NCBI GenBank assembly: GCA_910578615.1
Contig: CAJTRI010000012.1
Span: 1-64,000, forward strand
Direction of reading: 5' to 3'
DNA length: 64,000 nt
Source of the DNA: an uncultured Duncaniella sp.
GTDB taxonomy: Bacteria; Bacteroidota; Bacteroidia; Bacteroidales; Muribaculaceae
Position numbers and translations under genes: made by a program. A model generated the notes under the pieces. That model was not told the origin of the DNA. It saw only the letters and a list, made by a program, of their open reading frames with translations, and ran no database searches. This document shows, piece by piece, positions 25,778 to 34,379 of this stretch; within the stretch, counting starts at the first letter, position 1; each line of letters opens with the position of its first letter.

Positions 25778-27034
25778 ATGGATAGGGAGACAGCGGGTTA
25801 GATATTCCTTTGCCTCATTCCATGGAGTATAGATTTCTGAGCGTCCGGGAATGAGAGGTATAGGAGTCTCATTGAGGTCTACTCTTACATACAATCTGCC
25901 ATTCTTGGATTTTAAGAGAGACATTTGTAGATTAGAGGCCATTGGAACCACTATAAAGTCTTTCCAATGTAGTCCTACCGTGTCAAAATAATTTGTCATA
26001 TAATAACAATCCTTTAATCTCATTAAAGCAAGAAGGGGCATGAGGGTCTCGGCATGTCCGAACCTAAGCACCGCCGAATATTGCATGGTGCCCTCGACCG
26101 CATCCTGAAACGTATCGATAAGGTTAAGAAGAAGTCGCGATGCCAATTCCATCGGAGCCTGAGACAATGTTGATGCCGAGTGTGTCAAATAATGGTGAAG
26201 GTTCTCGATACTCCACAACGAATTATATTCTTCCGAAGTTATGAATTTTCCGGCATTTACCCTAAGCCCTATTGAAGCACATCCCGAGATGATTTTATAA
26301 ACATTAATCGCAAAATCCTGAGTTTCTCCGACTGATAGCTGGAATGATTTGCCGAGAAGACGCGGTGCTATTGATGAAGGAGCTGATTGAGAAACAAATT
26401 CTTCATATACGCGCTGCCATTCATCAGAAGCTATAAAATCTTTGTATTCCCTATCATCAGTCCATGGACGAACCAATGCATTGTTTTGACGCCCTGATGA
26501 AGTATATATTTCCACTTTATTGTTAAGTCGGGCGAGTTGGTGGGTGAATTCATCCATTGAGGCTATGCATCTCGGAACATATGATGAGAGTGCGGATATC
26601 TTCGTCCCATCAAAAAGATTCGGAAATGTTGCAAATGTCCGAGAGGCAATGGCACGTTGTTCAGCCATCCCGAGAGAGTCCAATGCCCCCCAGCGTCCGG
26701 CTGTCACTTTTATTATCTGGTGGCAAAGATGTTTTAATTCGCGTCCGCTGGCCGTTATTGTCTTCATCGAATCAGCCTTATCAAGCAACCTGATGACGGA
26801 TGTTGTAAATTTTGATGACGAATAAAATCTCGCTCCATGTCGTCCTATATGATTTAGGAAAACAGGACTGAGGGAGTCTGGGATTTCGCGTGGAGTCTTT
26901 GGTGAAGGATAAGGCATGGCTGACCCCTGGCATTGTGTCTCAGTGTAGTCAGTCAGCATAGGATTAGCCGCAAATACAGGAATAGCGGCTGTCCATACCA
27001 TAAAATTTATAAATACTCGTTTTATCATTGCCAT
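25766..27034 (-). CDS. MINPP-like histidine phosphatase (probable inositol polyphosphate phosphatase)
   Basis: A 422-residue exported histidine acid phosphatase with signal peptide (VFINFMVWTAAIPVFAA). The nucleophile motif is R65-H66-G67-A68-R69. The proton-donor motif is HAET (in RFGHAETLMPLL), the form found in multiple inositol polyphosphate phosphatases, where bacterial AppA-type phytases have HD. A known Bacteroides enzyme of this class degrades phytate. It is probably periplasmic or outer-membrane-associated. It is monocistronic and its 3' end overlaps the M16 gene tail to tail. Confidence 0.82.
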   Translation of the reverse strand: MAMIKRVFINFMVWTAAIPVFAANPMLTDYTETQCQGSAMPYPSPKTPREIPDSLSPVFLNHIGRHGARFYSSSKFTTSVIRLLDKADSMKTITASGRELKHLCHQIIKVTAGRWGALDSLGMAEQRAIASRTFATFPNLFDGTKISALSSYVPRCIASMDEFTHQLARLNNKVEIYTSSGRQNNALVRPWTDDREYKDFIASDEWQRVYEEFVSQSAPSSIAPRLLGKSFQLSVGETQDFAINVYKIISGCASIGLRVNAGKFITSEEYNSLWSIENLHHYLTHSASTLSQAPMELASRLLLNLIDTFQDAVEGTMQYSAVLRFGHAETLMPLLALMRLKDCYYMTNYFDTVGLHWKDFIVVPMASNLQMSLLKSKNGRLYVRVDLNETPIPLIPGRSEIYTPWNEAKEYLTRCLPIHLQP

Positions 27035-27072
27035 ATTTGATTATTAATGGGAATGTTTTGACTGTCGTTATA

Positions 27073-27080
27073 CAAAAGTA
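27073..27080 (-). promoter_or_regulatory. -7 box of the MINPP-like gene
   Basis: TACTTTTG on the minus strand, giving a leader of about 35 nt. A matching -33 element was not found. Confidence 0.5.
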
Positions 27081-27120
27081 ACAATTAAACAGCCCGTTTT
27101 TGAAGAGAGTTTAAATTTTT

Positions 27121-30100
27121 TCATTCAACCTCGATTATTTTTCCTGTGTCAAGGTAATAAAGAAAACCTCTTACCTTGGGATATCCGGCAGATTTAAAGA
27201 ATTCTATATAACTTTTGATCTGTTTCATATAACGTTTGGGGGGCTGTGAGCCGGATTTGTAATCAATAAGATGTATTTCGCCGGAAGAAGTCCACACAAC
27301 CCTGTCAAAACGCTTCATGTCACCATGATCGGTCATAACCTCTCTTTCAATCAAGACTCTGGAAAATCCTTGGAACCACTCTTTCACTTGTCCATCATTT
27401 ATCCTCTGGCGGACAATCTGTTCGATTTCTTTTTTCTCCTTGGGGCCGGCCCCTATGGTCACAGGCAGAGTCTGTAAAATATTTAACGCGCCGTCAATGT
27501 CATCAATAGAATGTATTCGAGAAAGGATGTCATGTATTATAAGGCCACGTTCACGGGCACTGAGAATCTTGCCGAAGCCATCTCTATCGAGAACCGTATT
27601 TTCCCAGACAGACTTATTTGACGAAACGTTATAACCCCTCATTGTCCTTGTTGTGGAGGGAGACATAGCTGATACAGCCTTAGAACCCTCTTGGCGGGGA
27701 TATGTTGGTGCACCGACCTCGATAATGCCGTCGTTCGAAAGACTGAATGATGTAAATGGATTATATTCATCTTTCATATCGATACCTGCATCCATACTCA
27801 GATCTGAAACAAATGAGTCGTTGCACATTCTGATTGAACGGAATATGAACCTTGCGGTATCAAGAGGTGTCTCAGTGTCTTTCTTTTTATTGTTTATTTC
27901 TTTTTCCGGAACCTTTAATCCGACAATCAGTTCATCAACGGCACGAGTGAACGCCACATATAAAAGATTGAGCCTGTCAAGTTGCTGTTCACGCATTATC
28001 GCGTCATATTCTTCAGCAAGAGGTGTGAACCTCATAAGAGATGTGACATTCAGCGGTATCCATGGCGGGACGAGGGATTTATCTATCCCTTTTATATCTT
28101 CAAGATGGAACCACTCTGTATCGGATATATTGTTTTCGGTAAATTCGGCAAAAGGAATATGCACGCATCGATACTCCAATCCTTTGGATTTATGTACTGT
28201 GAGTATGTTTAGCGCTGAATCGTCCTTTGCTCCTGAAACTGAGACTTTGCAACCTGTTTCATCCCACCATTCAAGAAATGACCGTATATCAGCTCTTCCC
28301 TTGGACATGAGATCAACCACAAGATCCTGAAATGCCGTTATGAATATGTTGTCAGATTCAAGACATTCGGGAGATATACGAGAAGATATTATAGATTCAA
28401 CGAGCGATACAAGATCCAGATTCCCGGAATAAGACTCATTATCAGGTTCGCTATCAGGGTTGTTTCCAGTCAGATTTCCAAGTGACGCAATAGCCGTGAC
28501 AAGCGAATCAGAAGGAGACATATTCCTGCTGATACAAGTCTCGTATTCGTTTAACATCCTTGCCACTTCCTTGTGTGGACGTTTTCGTTTGTCTGGGGTA
28601 AAATTTGACAACGAAAGATATCGGAGATGGCTTATCACAAGCATTACAGCTTTGGAACGTGAGACAAGTAATGACTTGTCTGAAACAATTGTAAAAGGAG
28701 GAAAGTCTGGATTCTCGTTTCTTACCTTTTCCAGATAAGATATGACTTCATCACCCTCTTTCCACCGCCTGACAAGTATTGCTATATCCCCCGGCCTATA
28801 ACCGGCTAAAAGCTGACGGTGCAACTGTGTGGCCAATGTGGCGAGTGCGGCCTCCTTGGGATTATCGGAACCACCGTCAGAATAGATATTAAGTCGCACA
28901 TATCCGCGATGGGATATGTGTTTCTTCGATATCTGTTGTACAACGTTTGAATATACATCGTCAAATCCAAGTATTCTGGAAATAGCGGAAAACAACGTGT
29001 TGTTGAACCTAACCACATCTGCCGATGAACGCCAGTTGGTATTTTCAGAAAGATCTGTCCCCTTTACCACAGATCGTCTCAATGCAACTTTGTCAAGATG
29101 AAGATTCTGTAATAATGAAGGGTCGCTATCTCGGAATCGGTATATACATTGTTTCTCGTCTCCGATTACAAGGTTGTCATTATCTGTCGCAAGGCTCTCG
29201 TTAAGAAGTGGCCTCAGGTTCTGCCACTGGCTATGCGAGGTATCCTGAAACTCGTCAATAAGGAAATGACGATAAGTGTTACCGATTTTTTCATATAGAA
29301 ACGGCGAATCATCGTCTCCGATTATTTTGGCAAGAAGGGCATTAGTGTCGCTTAGAAGTATTGTGGAATTTTCTTTTCGGTAACGGTCTATATATTCGAG
29401 CAATGAGCCTATCAGACCAAGCTGGTATAAATTGGCACCCAGAATATTAAAAAAGGTTATTGATGCAAAACTATTGACTATCGCATCGACCGCCTTATAT
29501 AGGGCGTATTCCATTTCAGGATTTCGAAGCGTTGAAACGGCGCCTTTTTTTGTGAATGCCGTAGTTATATCTTCATGGGTTCTTATAAGAGTGGCTGACA
29601 GCTCTCTGACATTGCTGTCAAAACCTTTCTCTCCCCATCTGCGTATTGGGGACAGGACATTGCTGTTTATCAGACCACTCATGCCGCCTGCGGCTTCTAT
29701 AATGTCATTGGCTTTCGCACAAGCTGCCATTGTCTCACGTTTTATCTCTACGACACGGCCATGTAATGCATTTATGAATTCCTTAAATTTCTCACGGTCG
29801 TTAAGATATCCCATTATTTCATCGCGGTGGGCTTTGAAGTTGTCATCCATTATTCCAACGATGAATCTGACAAGCTGCATATGAACCTCGGAAGCACGGT
29901 TGAAGACATTAAACGATTTTCCATCTTCAATCTGCTTTATCATGTAGCGAGTGAGCCATTCTATGAGATAGCGAGATGCTGATGCATCTGGTATACGGTT
30001 CAGGTCTTGAAGCATGCGGTCAATACCCATGGTCATTACGGCGGTGTCGTCAAGTTCGACCTCGTAATTACCTGAGACATCCGCCTCGTGGGCAAAAGCG

Positions 30101-30495
30101 CGGAGAACAGTCTGGAAAAAAGCATCTATGGTTGAGACGTTGAATTTGTCAAAATCAAATAGAAGTGCTCGCAGTGCCTTACCGGCGGACTCTGCCAGTT
30201 CGGATTCAGAACAAGAAAAAGTCTTACAGAGATAGTCCAGATAAGGACTTGGATTCTGCCATCCTGGTTCGGCACCGGCGATGACGGCCAGTTCATGGAT
30301 TATACGGCCCTTCATCTCTTCGGTTGCTTTGTTGGTGAAGGTTATGGCCAGTACGGATTTATGAGCCGCGTTGTCCCCTTTGTTTAGTCTGTAACAACCT
30401 GCCTCGTCCTTACTTCCGAGAATAAATTTGATATATTCCCGGGTGAGTGTGAAAGTCTTACCCGATCCGGCAGAAGCCTTGTATATCTCTATCAT
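27121..30495 (-). CDS. UvrD/RecB-type helicase-nuclease (AddA-like)
   Basis: A 1124-residue double-strand-break repair enzyme. The N-terminus is a superfamily 1 helicase (Walker A ASAGSGKTFTL at about residues 8-18; Walker B-type LIDEFQDTSHSQW; helicase motif TVHKSKGLEYRCVHIP). The C-terminus is a RecB-family nuclease, with GLIIHDILSRIH, RFDRVVW and the metal/catalytic IDYKSG. In Bacteroidota such AddA-like proteins act with an AddB-like partner, which is not in the window. It overlaps the SUI1/YciH gene by 4 nt and is the last gene of the pyrKD-led cluster. Confidence 0.9.
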   Translation of the reverse strand: MIEIYKASAGSGKTFTLTREYIKFILGSKDEAGCYRLNKGDNAAHKSVLAITFTNKATEEMKGRIIHELAVIAGAEPGWQNPSPYLDYLCKTFSCSESELAESAGKALRALLFDFDKFNVSTIDAFFQTVLRAFAHEADVSGNYEVELDDTAVMTMGIDRMLQDLNRIPDASASRYLIEWLTRYMIKQIEDGKSFNVFNRASEVHMQLVRFIVGIMDDNFKAHRDEIMGYLNDREKFKEFINALHGRVVEIKRETMAACAKANDIIEAAGGMSGLINSNVLSPIRRWGEKGFDSNVRELSATLIRTHEDITTAFTKKGAVSTLRNPEMEYALYKAVDAIVNSFASITFFNILGANLYQLGLIGSLLEYIDRYRKENSTILLSDTNALLAKIIGDDDSPFLYEKIGNTYRHFLIDEFQDTSHSQWQNLRPLLNESLATDNDNLVIGDEKQCIYRFRDSDPSLLQNLHLDKVALRRSVVKGTDLSENTNWRSSADVVRFNNTLFSAISRILGFDDVYSNVVQQISKKHISHRGYVRLNIYSDGGSDNPKEAALATLATQLHRQLLAGYRPGDIAILVRRWKEGDEVISYLEKVRNENPDFPPFTIVSDKSLLVSRSKAVMLVISHLRYLSLSNFTPDKRKRPHKEVARMLNEYETCISRNMSPSDSLVTAIASLGNLTGNNPDSEPDNESYSGNLDLVSLVESIISSRISPECLESDNIFITAFQDLVVDLMSKGRADIRSFLEWWDETGCKVSVSGAKDDSALNILTVHKSKGLEYRCVHIPFAEFTENNISDTEWFHLEDIKGIDKSLVPPWIPLNVTSLMRFTPLAEEYDAIMREQQLDRLNLLYVAFTRAVDELIVGLKVPEKEINNKKKDTETPLDTARFIFRSIRMCNDSFVSDLSMDAGIDMKDEYNPFTSFSLSNDGIIEVGAPTYPRQEGSKAVSAMSPSTTRTMRGYNVSSNKSVWENTVLDRDGFGKILSARERGLIIHDILSRIHSIDDIDGALNILQTLPVTIGAGPKEKKEIEQIVRQRINDGQVKEWFQGFSRVLIEREVMTDHGDMKRFDRVVWTSSGEIHLIDYKSGSQPPKRYMKQIKSYIEFFKSAGYPKVRGFLYYLDTGKIIEVE

Positions 30496-30824
30496 TTCAC
30501 TTTGTAGCCCATTTCTTGTAGAAACTTTCTTGTGTCTTCACAATGGTCTCCTTGTATTAGAATCTCCCCGCCACGCGCTGAACCACCTGTCCCAAGACGT
30601 GATTTGAGAGATGCGGCAATGTCTCTAAGTTCTGAATCCCCGCATGAAAATCCTTCAACAATAGTTGCCGTTTTTCCTTTACGTCCTTTTCTGTCAATCA
30701 ATACCTTCAGAATATCTTTTTTTTGTGTTTCTTTTTCATGCCATATGGTATTGTCGCTATTTTCGGCAGGTGGGAGTTCGCCATTAGCCACCTTTATACT
30801 TAGAAGGTCTTTCCAATCAGTCAT
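30492..30824 (-). CDS. SUI1/YciH-family translation factor
   Basis: A 110-residue protein with the eIF1/SUI1 fold: KVLIDRKGRKGKTATIVEGFS, LRDIAASLKSRLGTGGSARGGEILIQGD, then a short C-terminal strand. Bacterial YciH relatives affect start-codon selection under stress, but their role in Bacteroidota is not established. Both ends overlap the neighbouring genes by 4 nt (ATGA type), so its synthesis is tied to the upstream lipoprotein and downstream helicase-nuclease. Confidence 0.88.
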   Translation of the reverse strand: MTDWKDLLSIKVANGELPPAENSDNTIWHEKETQKKDILKVLIDRKGRKGKTATIVEGFSCGDSELRDIAASLKSRLGTGGSARGGEILIQGDHCEDTRKFLQEMGYKVK

Positions 30825-31285
30825 TTCAAAGAGTCGTTAATAACTCCGACAGAGTCTGGTGATACATATCGGTCATGATCAATCGAGATTTTCTCAGGAT
30901 TGTCAAGGCCACTTACAATAAGTGAGAGAGCAAACGCGTACTTGTGTAGCTCGGCCGGTAATCGGTCATATACGGATTTGGCAGAGTCTGGATTTAGAAT
31001 AACCGCGTTATGATAACAGCTGACGGCCTGCTCTAATGCATCGGAATCATCGGAGTTCTCATAAAACTGCATATAAAGAATTGACAGGCGGGCATATTCT
31101 GTGGCTGAAATTCCGTTATCATTACTTGCACCAAGTATTTCGTCACAAATCTTGCGACTTGATTCCAAATCCTGCTCTGCCATAACGGTTTCGGCCGTGG
31201 CTATGCGCTCGTTGATACGTTGTTTATCATTACATGCTGTAAGAGACATAACACAGACGAGACCTGAGATTATAATTCTTACCAT
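30821..31285 (-). CDS. hypothetical lipoprotein with TPR-like helices
   Basis: A 154-residue protein with lipobox MSLTAC (Cys at about residue 18). The body is helical with paired-helix spacing like tetratricopeptide repeats (IATAETVMAEQDLESSRKI; ISATEYARLSILYMQFYE; ALEQAVSCYHNAVILNPDS). No named family was recognised. It lies 24 nt after the preceding small lipoprotein and is 4-nt coupled to the SUI1/YciH gene. Confidence 0.7.
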   Translation of the reverse strand: MVRIIISGLVCVMSLTACNDKQRINERIATAETVMAEQDLESSRKICDEILGASNDNGISATEYARLSILYMQFYENSDDSDALEQAVSCYHNAVILNPDSAKSVYDRLPAELHKYAFALSLIVSGLDNPEKISIDHDRYVSPDSVGVINDSLK

Positions 31286-31309
31286 TTTTACAGCAAAAGA
31301 TTGTGTGGA

Positions 31310-31714
31310 TTAATTAGATCTTCTAAGATATTGGTAAACCACCCCTTCATGCTCCAATTGAAGAATGAAATCATTGTAATCGACCACATGCCTTGAAAAC
31401 CGAGACGGAACCACACCTATTAGAGACTTATCGCCCTCGGCACGAAGTGTGGAAGGTTCCAGTTCGAAAAAGATGGTGTCATTCTCTACATTCCACGTTC
31501 CTTCCACGCAGTATGTCAGAACTCCAGGCTTTATTGCTCTGATCGTACATGATGCATCCTCGCGCAACTCCATCACCGGGGCAGACTGAGACAACTCGGT
31601 ATTATAATAAATCCCGATTATCTTTTCCGCCTCAGGTGATAGTTTGGAACAAGATGACAAAAGGATTGTCACCATGGAAAGGAGAAATATTGCAGGAAAT
31701 CTCATCAGATACAT
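31310..31714 (-). CDS. hypothetical small lipoprotein
   Basis: A 134-residue protein with signal peptide and lipobox ILLSSC (Cys at about residue 22). The remaining domain is beta-rich, resembling a lipocalin-like small barrel (GIYYNTELSQSAPVMELREDA; EGTWNVENDTIFFELEP). Such folds are common in Bacteroidales surface lipoproteins, but I cannot name the family. Its start overlaps the pyrD end by 10 nt, so it belongs to the pyrimidine operon's transcript. Confidence 0.68.
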   Translation of the reverse strand: MYLMRFPAIFLLSMVTILLSSCSKLSPEAEKIIGIYYNTELSQSAPVMELREDASCTIRAIKPGVLTYCVEGTWNVENDTIFFELEPSTLRAEGDKSLIGVVPSRFSRHVVDYNDFILQLEHEGVVYQYLRRSN

Positions 31715-32616
31715 CCTACAATCTCGTTAATGTCATTTACGCCATGACGGTCGCAATAATCTTCTATAAAATCAATAACCTTCATGGTGACAGCCGGATC
31801 TATAAAGTTGGCGGTGCCTATCTCTACCGCATTAGCTCCGGCAAGCATGAACTCGATGGCATCACGACCATTCATAATCCCGCCGAGGCCTATAACGGGT
31901 ATATTTACAGCCTTGGCCACCTGCCATACCATACGCACGGCTACCGGGCGGACGGCTGGCCCTGACAAGCCACCCGTGATGGTAGAAAGATGCGGACGAC
32001 GACGCTCGATGTCTATACTCATACCCATGATAGTATTTATCAGAGAGACGGAATCTGCACCCTCTGCCTCTACCGCCTTGGCTATGTCGGCGATAGAGGT
32101 AACATTGGGAGACAGTTTTACGATAAGGGTTTTGGGATAAACATCCCTTATCGCCTTTGTCACCTCTGCTGCTCCTGTGGTTGTGGTTCCGAATGCCATA
32201 CCTCCCTCCTTTACATTGGGACATGAGATATTAACCTCGATTGCGCCGACGTCATCGAGAGGAGCAAGACGGCGGGCTGTCTCTACATAGTCCTCTATCT
32301 TTGCACCAGAAACGTTTACAATCAGTTCTGACCTGATATTCCTTATGCGTGGATATATGTTCTCAATAAAATAGTCCACACCTTTGTTTTGAAGACCTAC
32401 GGCATTAAGCATTCCCGAAGGAGTCTCTACCATGCGAGGATAAGGATTGCCTTCTCGATGGTTCAATGTGGTACCCTTTATAATATATCCGCCAAGACGC
32501 CCCAGATCTATAAACGGAGCGAATTCTTCGCCGTACCCAAAAGTTCCCGAAGCGGTAAGAACGGGGTTCTTAAGATCAAGCGCGCCTATTTTTACTGCAA
32601 GATTAGCCATAAACAT
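31705..32616 (-). CDS. pyrD: dihydroorotate dehydrogenase (class 1B), catalytic subunit
   Basis: A 303-residue FMN enzyme that oxidises dihydroorotate in pyrimidine synthesis. Signatures are NPVLTASGTFGYGEEF, the class 1 catalytic Cys in VNISCPNVKEG, and FMN-binding GLGGIMNGRDAIEFMLAGANAVEIGT. Class 1B enzymes need the PyrK subunit, encoded immediately upstream. The start at 32616 overlaps the pyrK stop (TAATG); an alternative ATG two codons later (32610) would also fit family N-termini. Confidence 0.95.
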   Translation of the reverse strand: MFMANLAVKIGALDLKNPVLTASGTFGYGEEFAPFIDLGRLGGYIIKGTTLNHREGNPYPRMVETPSGMLNAVGLQNKGVDYFIENIYPRIRNIRSELIVNVSGAKIEDYVETARRLAPLDDVGAIEVNISCPNVKEGGMAFGTTTTGAAEVTKAIRDVYPKTLIVKLSPNVTSIADIAKAVEAEGADSVSLINTIMGMSIDIERRRPHLSTITGGLSGPAVRPVAVRMVWQVAKAVNIPVIGLGGIMNGRDAIEFMLAGANAVEIGTANFIDPAVTMKVIDFIEDYCDRHGVNDINEIVGCI

Positions 32617-33392
32617 TATTTCCAGTTAAGCATTTCAATATTGAATACGGGGCCTTCTGTACAGACACATACATTTCCCTTTACGGTATCTTCCACACAG
32701 CACAAACAGGCTCCGAGACCGCAAGCCATCATGTTTTCAAGAGATACCTCGCATCTGATACCTTTTTTCAGAGCTATTGAAGCGACAGCCTTCATCATAG
32801 GTGATGGCCCACAGCAATATATCATATCAATCTTTTCATCAAGTACGGAGTTTGTTGTCACAAAACCTTTTTCTCCGACCGATCCGTCTTCAGTAGACAA
32901 ATGCACATGGCCTATTTTCTCAAATTCAGCTACTTGTAGGAGATCCCCCTTAGATCTTGCGCCGAGAAGGAACTCAGGCTTTGCGCCGTTGTCTTTCAGC
33001 GCCCGTCCGAGATATAACAAAGGTGCAACACCTACACCTCCCCCTATAAGCAATAGCCGACCACAGATAACATCTCCTTCGGTTGTGAAACCGTTTCCAA
33101 GCGGCAAGAGGATATTTACCGTGTCGTTTTCTTTCATTGACAGTAATGCCTCGGTTCCCTTTCCGGCCTTTCGTACAAGAATATCTATAGTATTGGCTGA
33201 ATAATCTACATCATTTATAGAGATAGGCCGACGGAGGAATACTCCCGGAGTCTCGACTGCTACTTGTACAAATTGCCCCGGTCTGATGTCCTCAGGAAGC
33301 TCCGATGAGTCAGCCGGACGGAGTCGCAAACGCGAATACATATTGTTGTAATGACGCGTCTCGATGATTCTAAAATCCTTGACTTGTTTCAT
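32616..33392 (-). CDS. pyrK: dihydroorotate dehydrogenase electron-transfer subunit
   Basis: A 258-residue ferredoxin-reductase-like subunit that passes electrons from PyrD's FMN to NAD+ through FAD and a [2Fe-2S] cluster. FAD-binding RPISINDVD (about 56-64) and NAD-binding LLIGGGVGVAPLLYLGRAL are present. The C-terminal cysteines for the cluster are in MMACGLGACLCC and VCVCTEGP. It is the first gene of the operon and has its own promoter. Confidence 0.95.
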   Translation of the reverse strand: MKQVKDFRIIETRHYNNMYSRLRLRPADSSELPEDIRPGQFVQVAVETPGVFLRRPISINDVDYSANTIDILVRKAGKGTEALLSMKENDTVNILLPLGNGFTTEGDVICGRLLLIGGGVGVAPLLYLGRALKDNGAKPEFLLGARSKGDLLQVAEFEKIGHVHLSTEDGSVGEKGFVTTNSVLDEKIDMIYCCGPSPMMKAVASIALKKGIRCEVSLENMMACGLGACLCCVEDTVKGNVCVCTEGPVFNIEMLNWK

Positions 33393-33415
33393 GTGATTTT
33401 TTCGGTTCTACCCTA

Positions 33416-33447
33416 CAAAGATAAGGCTTTTTAAAATCTTCCACAAA
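33416..33447 (-). promoter_or_regulatory. promoter of the pyrK-pyrD operon
   Basis: TTTG (33444-33447), exactly 20 nt, TATCTTTG (33416-33423) on the minus strand. The leader to pyrK is about 20 nt, too short for an attenuator. Confidence 0.82.
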
Positions 33448-33522
33448 AAAGCCGGCCAAAAATATAAGTGATTATAAAAACAAAATGACGTTTTTTATAA
33501 TCACCGACCTTATATTAATGCT

Positions 33523-33555
33523 GAAACCGCCGACCTGTCTCAGGACGGCGGTTTC
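33523..33555 (-). terminator. hairpin downstream of the tRNA-Arg gene
   Basis: GAAACCGCCG (33523-33532) pairs with CGGCGGTTTC (33546-33555). An inner CCTG/CAGG stem extends it, leaving a 3-nt loop. It lies 26 nt past the mature tRNA 3' end. A good U-run is missing, so it may be a processing signal or a weak terminator. Confidence 0.6.
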
Positions 33556-33580
33556 TCAACAAAAAAATGAACGAACAATG

Positions 33581-33652
33581 TACCTCGGAGGGGAATCGAA
33601 CCCCTATCTGAAAATTAGGAATTTCCCATTCTATCCGTTGAACTACCAAGGC
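33581..33652 (-). tRNA. tRNA-Arg (anticodon CCU)
   Basis: A 72-nt cloverleaf can be folded by eye. It has a 7-bp acceptor stem (with G1-U and U5-G wobbles), a D-stem GTTC/GAAT, an anticodon stem GGAAA/TTTTC with loop TTCCTAA and a T-arm AGGGG-TTCGATT-CCCCT. The discriminator base is A. The anticodon CCT lies at 33617-33619 (complement) and reads AGG codons. The 3' CCA is not encoded. A promoter lies just upstream and a hairpin downstream. Confidence 0.92.
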
Positions 33653-33670
33653 ATTCTATTTAATGGTGTG

Positions 33671-33702
33671 CAAAGTTACTCATATTTCCCCATCTGTGCA
33701 AT
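33671..33702 (-). promoter_or_regulatory. promoter of the tRNA-Arg gene
   Basis: ATTG (33699-33702), 20 nt, TAACTTTG (33671-33678) on the minus strand. The predicted 5' leader before the mature tRNA is about 15 nt. Confidence 0.7.
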
Positions 33703-33740
33703 AGGCTGGCTGTATAAAATACACGATGGGCACAACAAAA

Positions 33741-33784
33741 GTTTGTTTTCCTATAAGAATTGTAACGCTTACAGGAAAACAAAC
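33741..33784 (-). terminator. terminator after the DUF4293 gene
   Basis: A 12-bp stem GTTTGTTTTCCT (33741-33752) / complement (33773-33784), extended inward with one mismatch. On the minus strand it is followed by TTTTGTTG. Confidence 0.78.
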
Positions 33785-33817
33785 CTTATTAAGATACTCT
33801 GTTACGACCACGTCCTT

Positions 33818-34252
33818 TTAACGAAGACGGTTATAGGATTTCAGGAGTTTTATGTCATGATTAATGCCCGAAACCGCAAGTATCTCAAAAAGAGCGGCAA
33901 TAGGCACCACTATATCCCATACGGAAAAAATCGCTTCGAATCCTTCTGCCTTGCCTATTTTGAACAATGCGAAACAGACTATGGCAATTATGGACAATGT
34001 GAGCATTAAACAGATCAATACCACTGTGCGTTGCAGGGAAAGGTTGCGGAAAAGGAACAGCGCGACAACCAGAAGTATGATTACGGCAGCCGTCGGGATG
34101 AGGATCCCGTATTCAGACATTGTGTATAGAGGTTCCGCCACGCCAGGTGCAACTGCCAGATTTGCAACTTCTCCGTAAGGCACTATTAGAAATATCGCCA
34201 TAGCGATTATGGCGAAAAAGATGTAGAGGGACTGGATTCTTTGAATCTGCAT
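33818..34252 (-). CDS. DUF4293 family membrane protein
   Basis: A 144-residue Bacteroidota-specific membrane protein with four hydrophobic helices: YIFFAIIAMAIFLIVPYG near the N-terminus, ILIPTAAVIILLVVALFLF, TVVLICLMLTLSIIAIVCFAL and WDIVVPIAALFEILAVSGI. The function is unknown. The start was placed at 34252 (MQIQRIQSLY), which matches the family N-terminus (MIQRIQ) and leaves an ordinary leader. An in-frame ATG at 34279 lies only about 8 nt from the predicted transcription start. Confidence 0.82.
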   Translation of the reverse strand: MQIQRIQSLYIFFAIIAMAIFLIVPYGEVANLAVAPGVAEPLYTMSEYGILIPTAAVIILLVVALFLFRNLSLQRTVVLICLMLTLSIIAIVCFALFKIGKAEGFEAIFSVWDIVVPIAALFEILAVSGINHDIKLLKSYNRLR

Positions 34253-34290
34253 AGATGATAGTATTTTAGGGTTGGACAATGAATTTTTGT

Positions 34291-34298
34291 CAAAAGTA
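34291..34298 (-). promoter_or_regulatory. -7 box of the DUF4293 gene
   Basis: TACTTTTG on the minus strand, about 35 nt before the preferred start codon. The -33 element is not clear. Confidence 0.5.
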
Positions 34299-34343
34299 CT
34301 AATTTTTTAACAATTATAGGGACGAATAGTTAGTTATTCTTCG

Positions 34344-34351
34344 TACATTTG
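34344..34351 (+). promoter_or_regulatory. -7 box of surE
   Basis: TACATTTG, about 25 nt of leader before surE. It is divergent from the DUF4293 promoter, and both lie within a 100-bp gap. The -33 is weak. Confidence 0.5.
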
Positions 34352-34379
34352 TTGTAAGATTTGAGAAACTTGGAAATTT

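Noticed and set aside
27653..28330. A 225-codon plus-strand frame inside the helicase-nuclease gene
   Set aside because: Antisense shadow without recognisable motifs or promoter; the minus-strand helicase motifs are continuous through it.
33485..34009. A 174-codon plus-strand frame running over the tRNA-Arg gene and the DUF4293 gene
   Set aside because: It is antisense to a tRNA, a terminator and a family protein.
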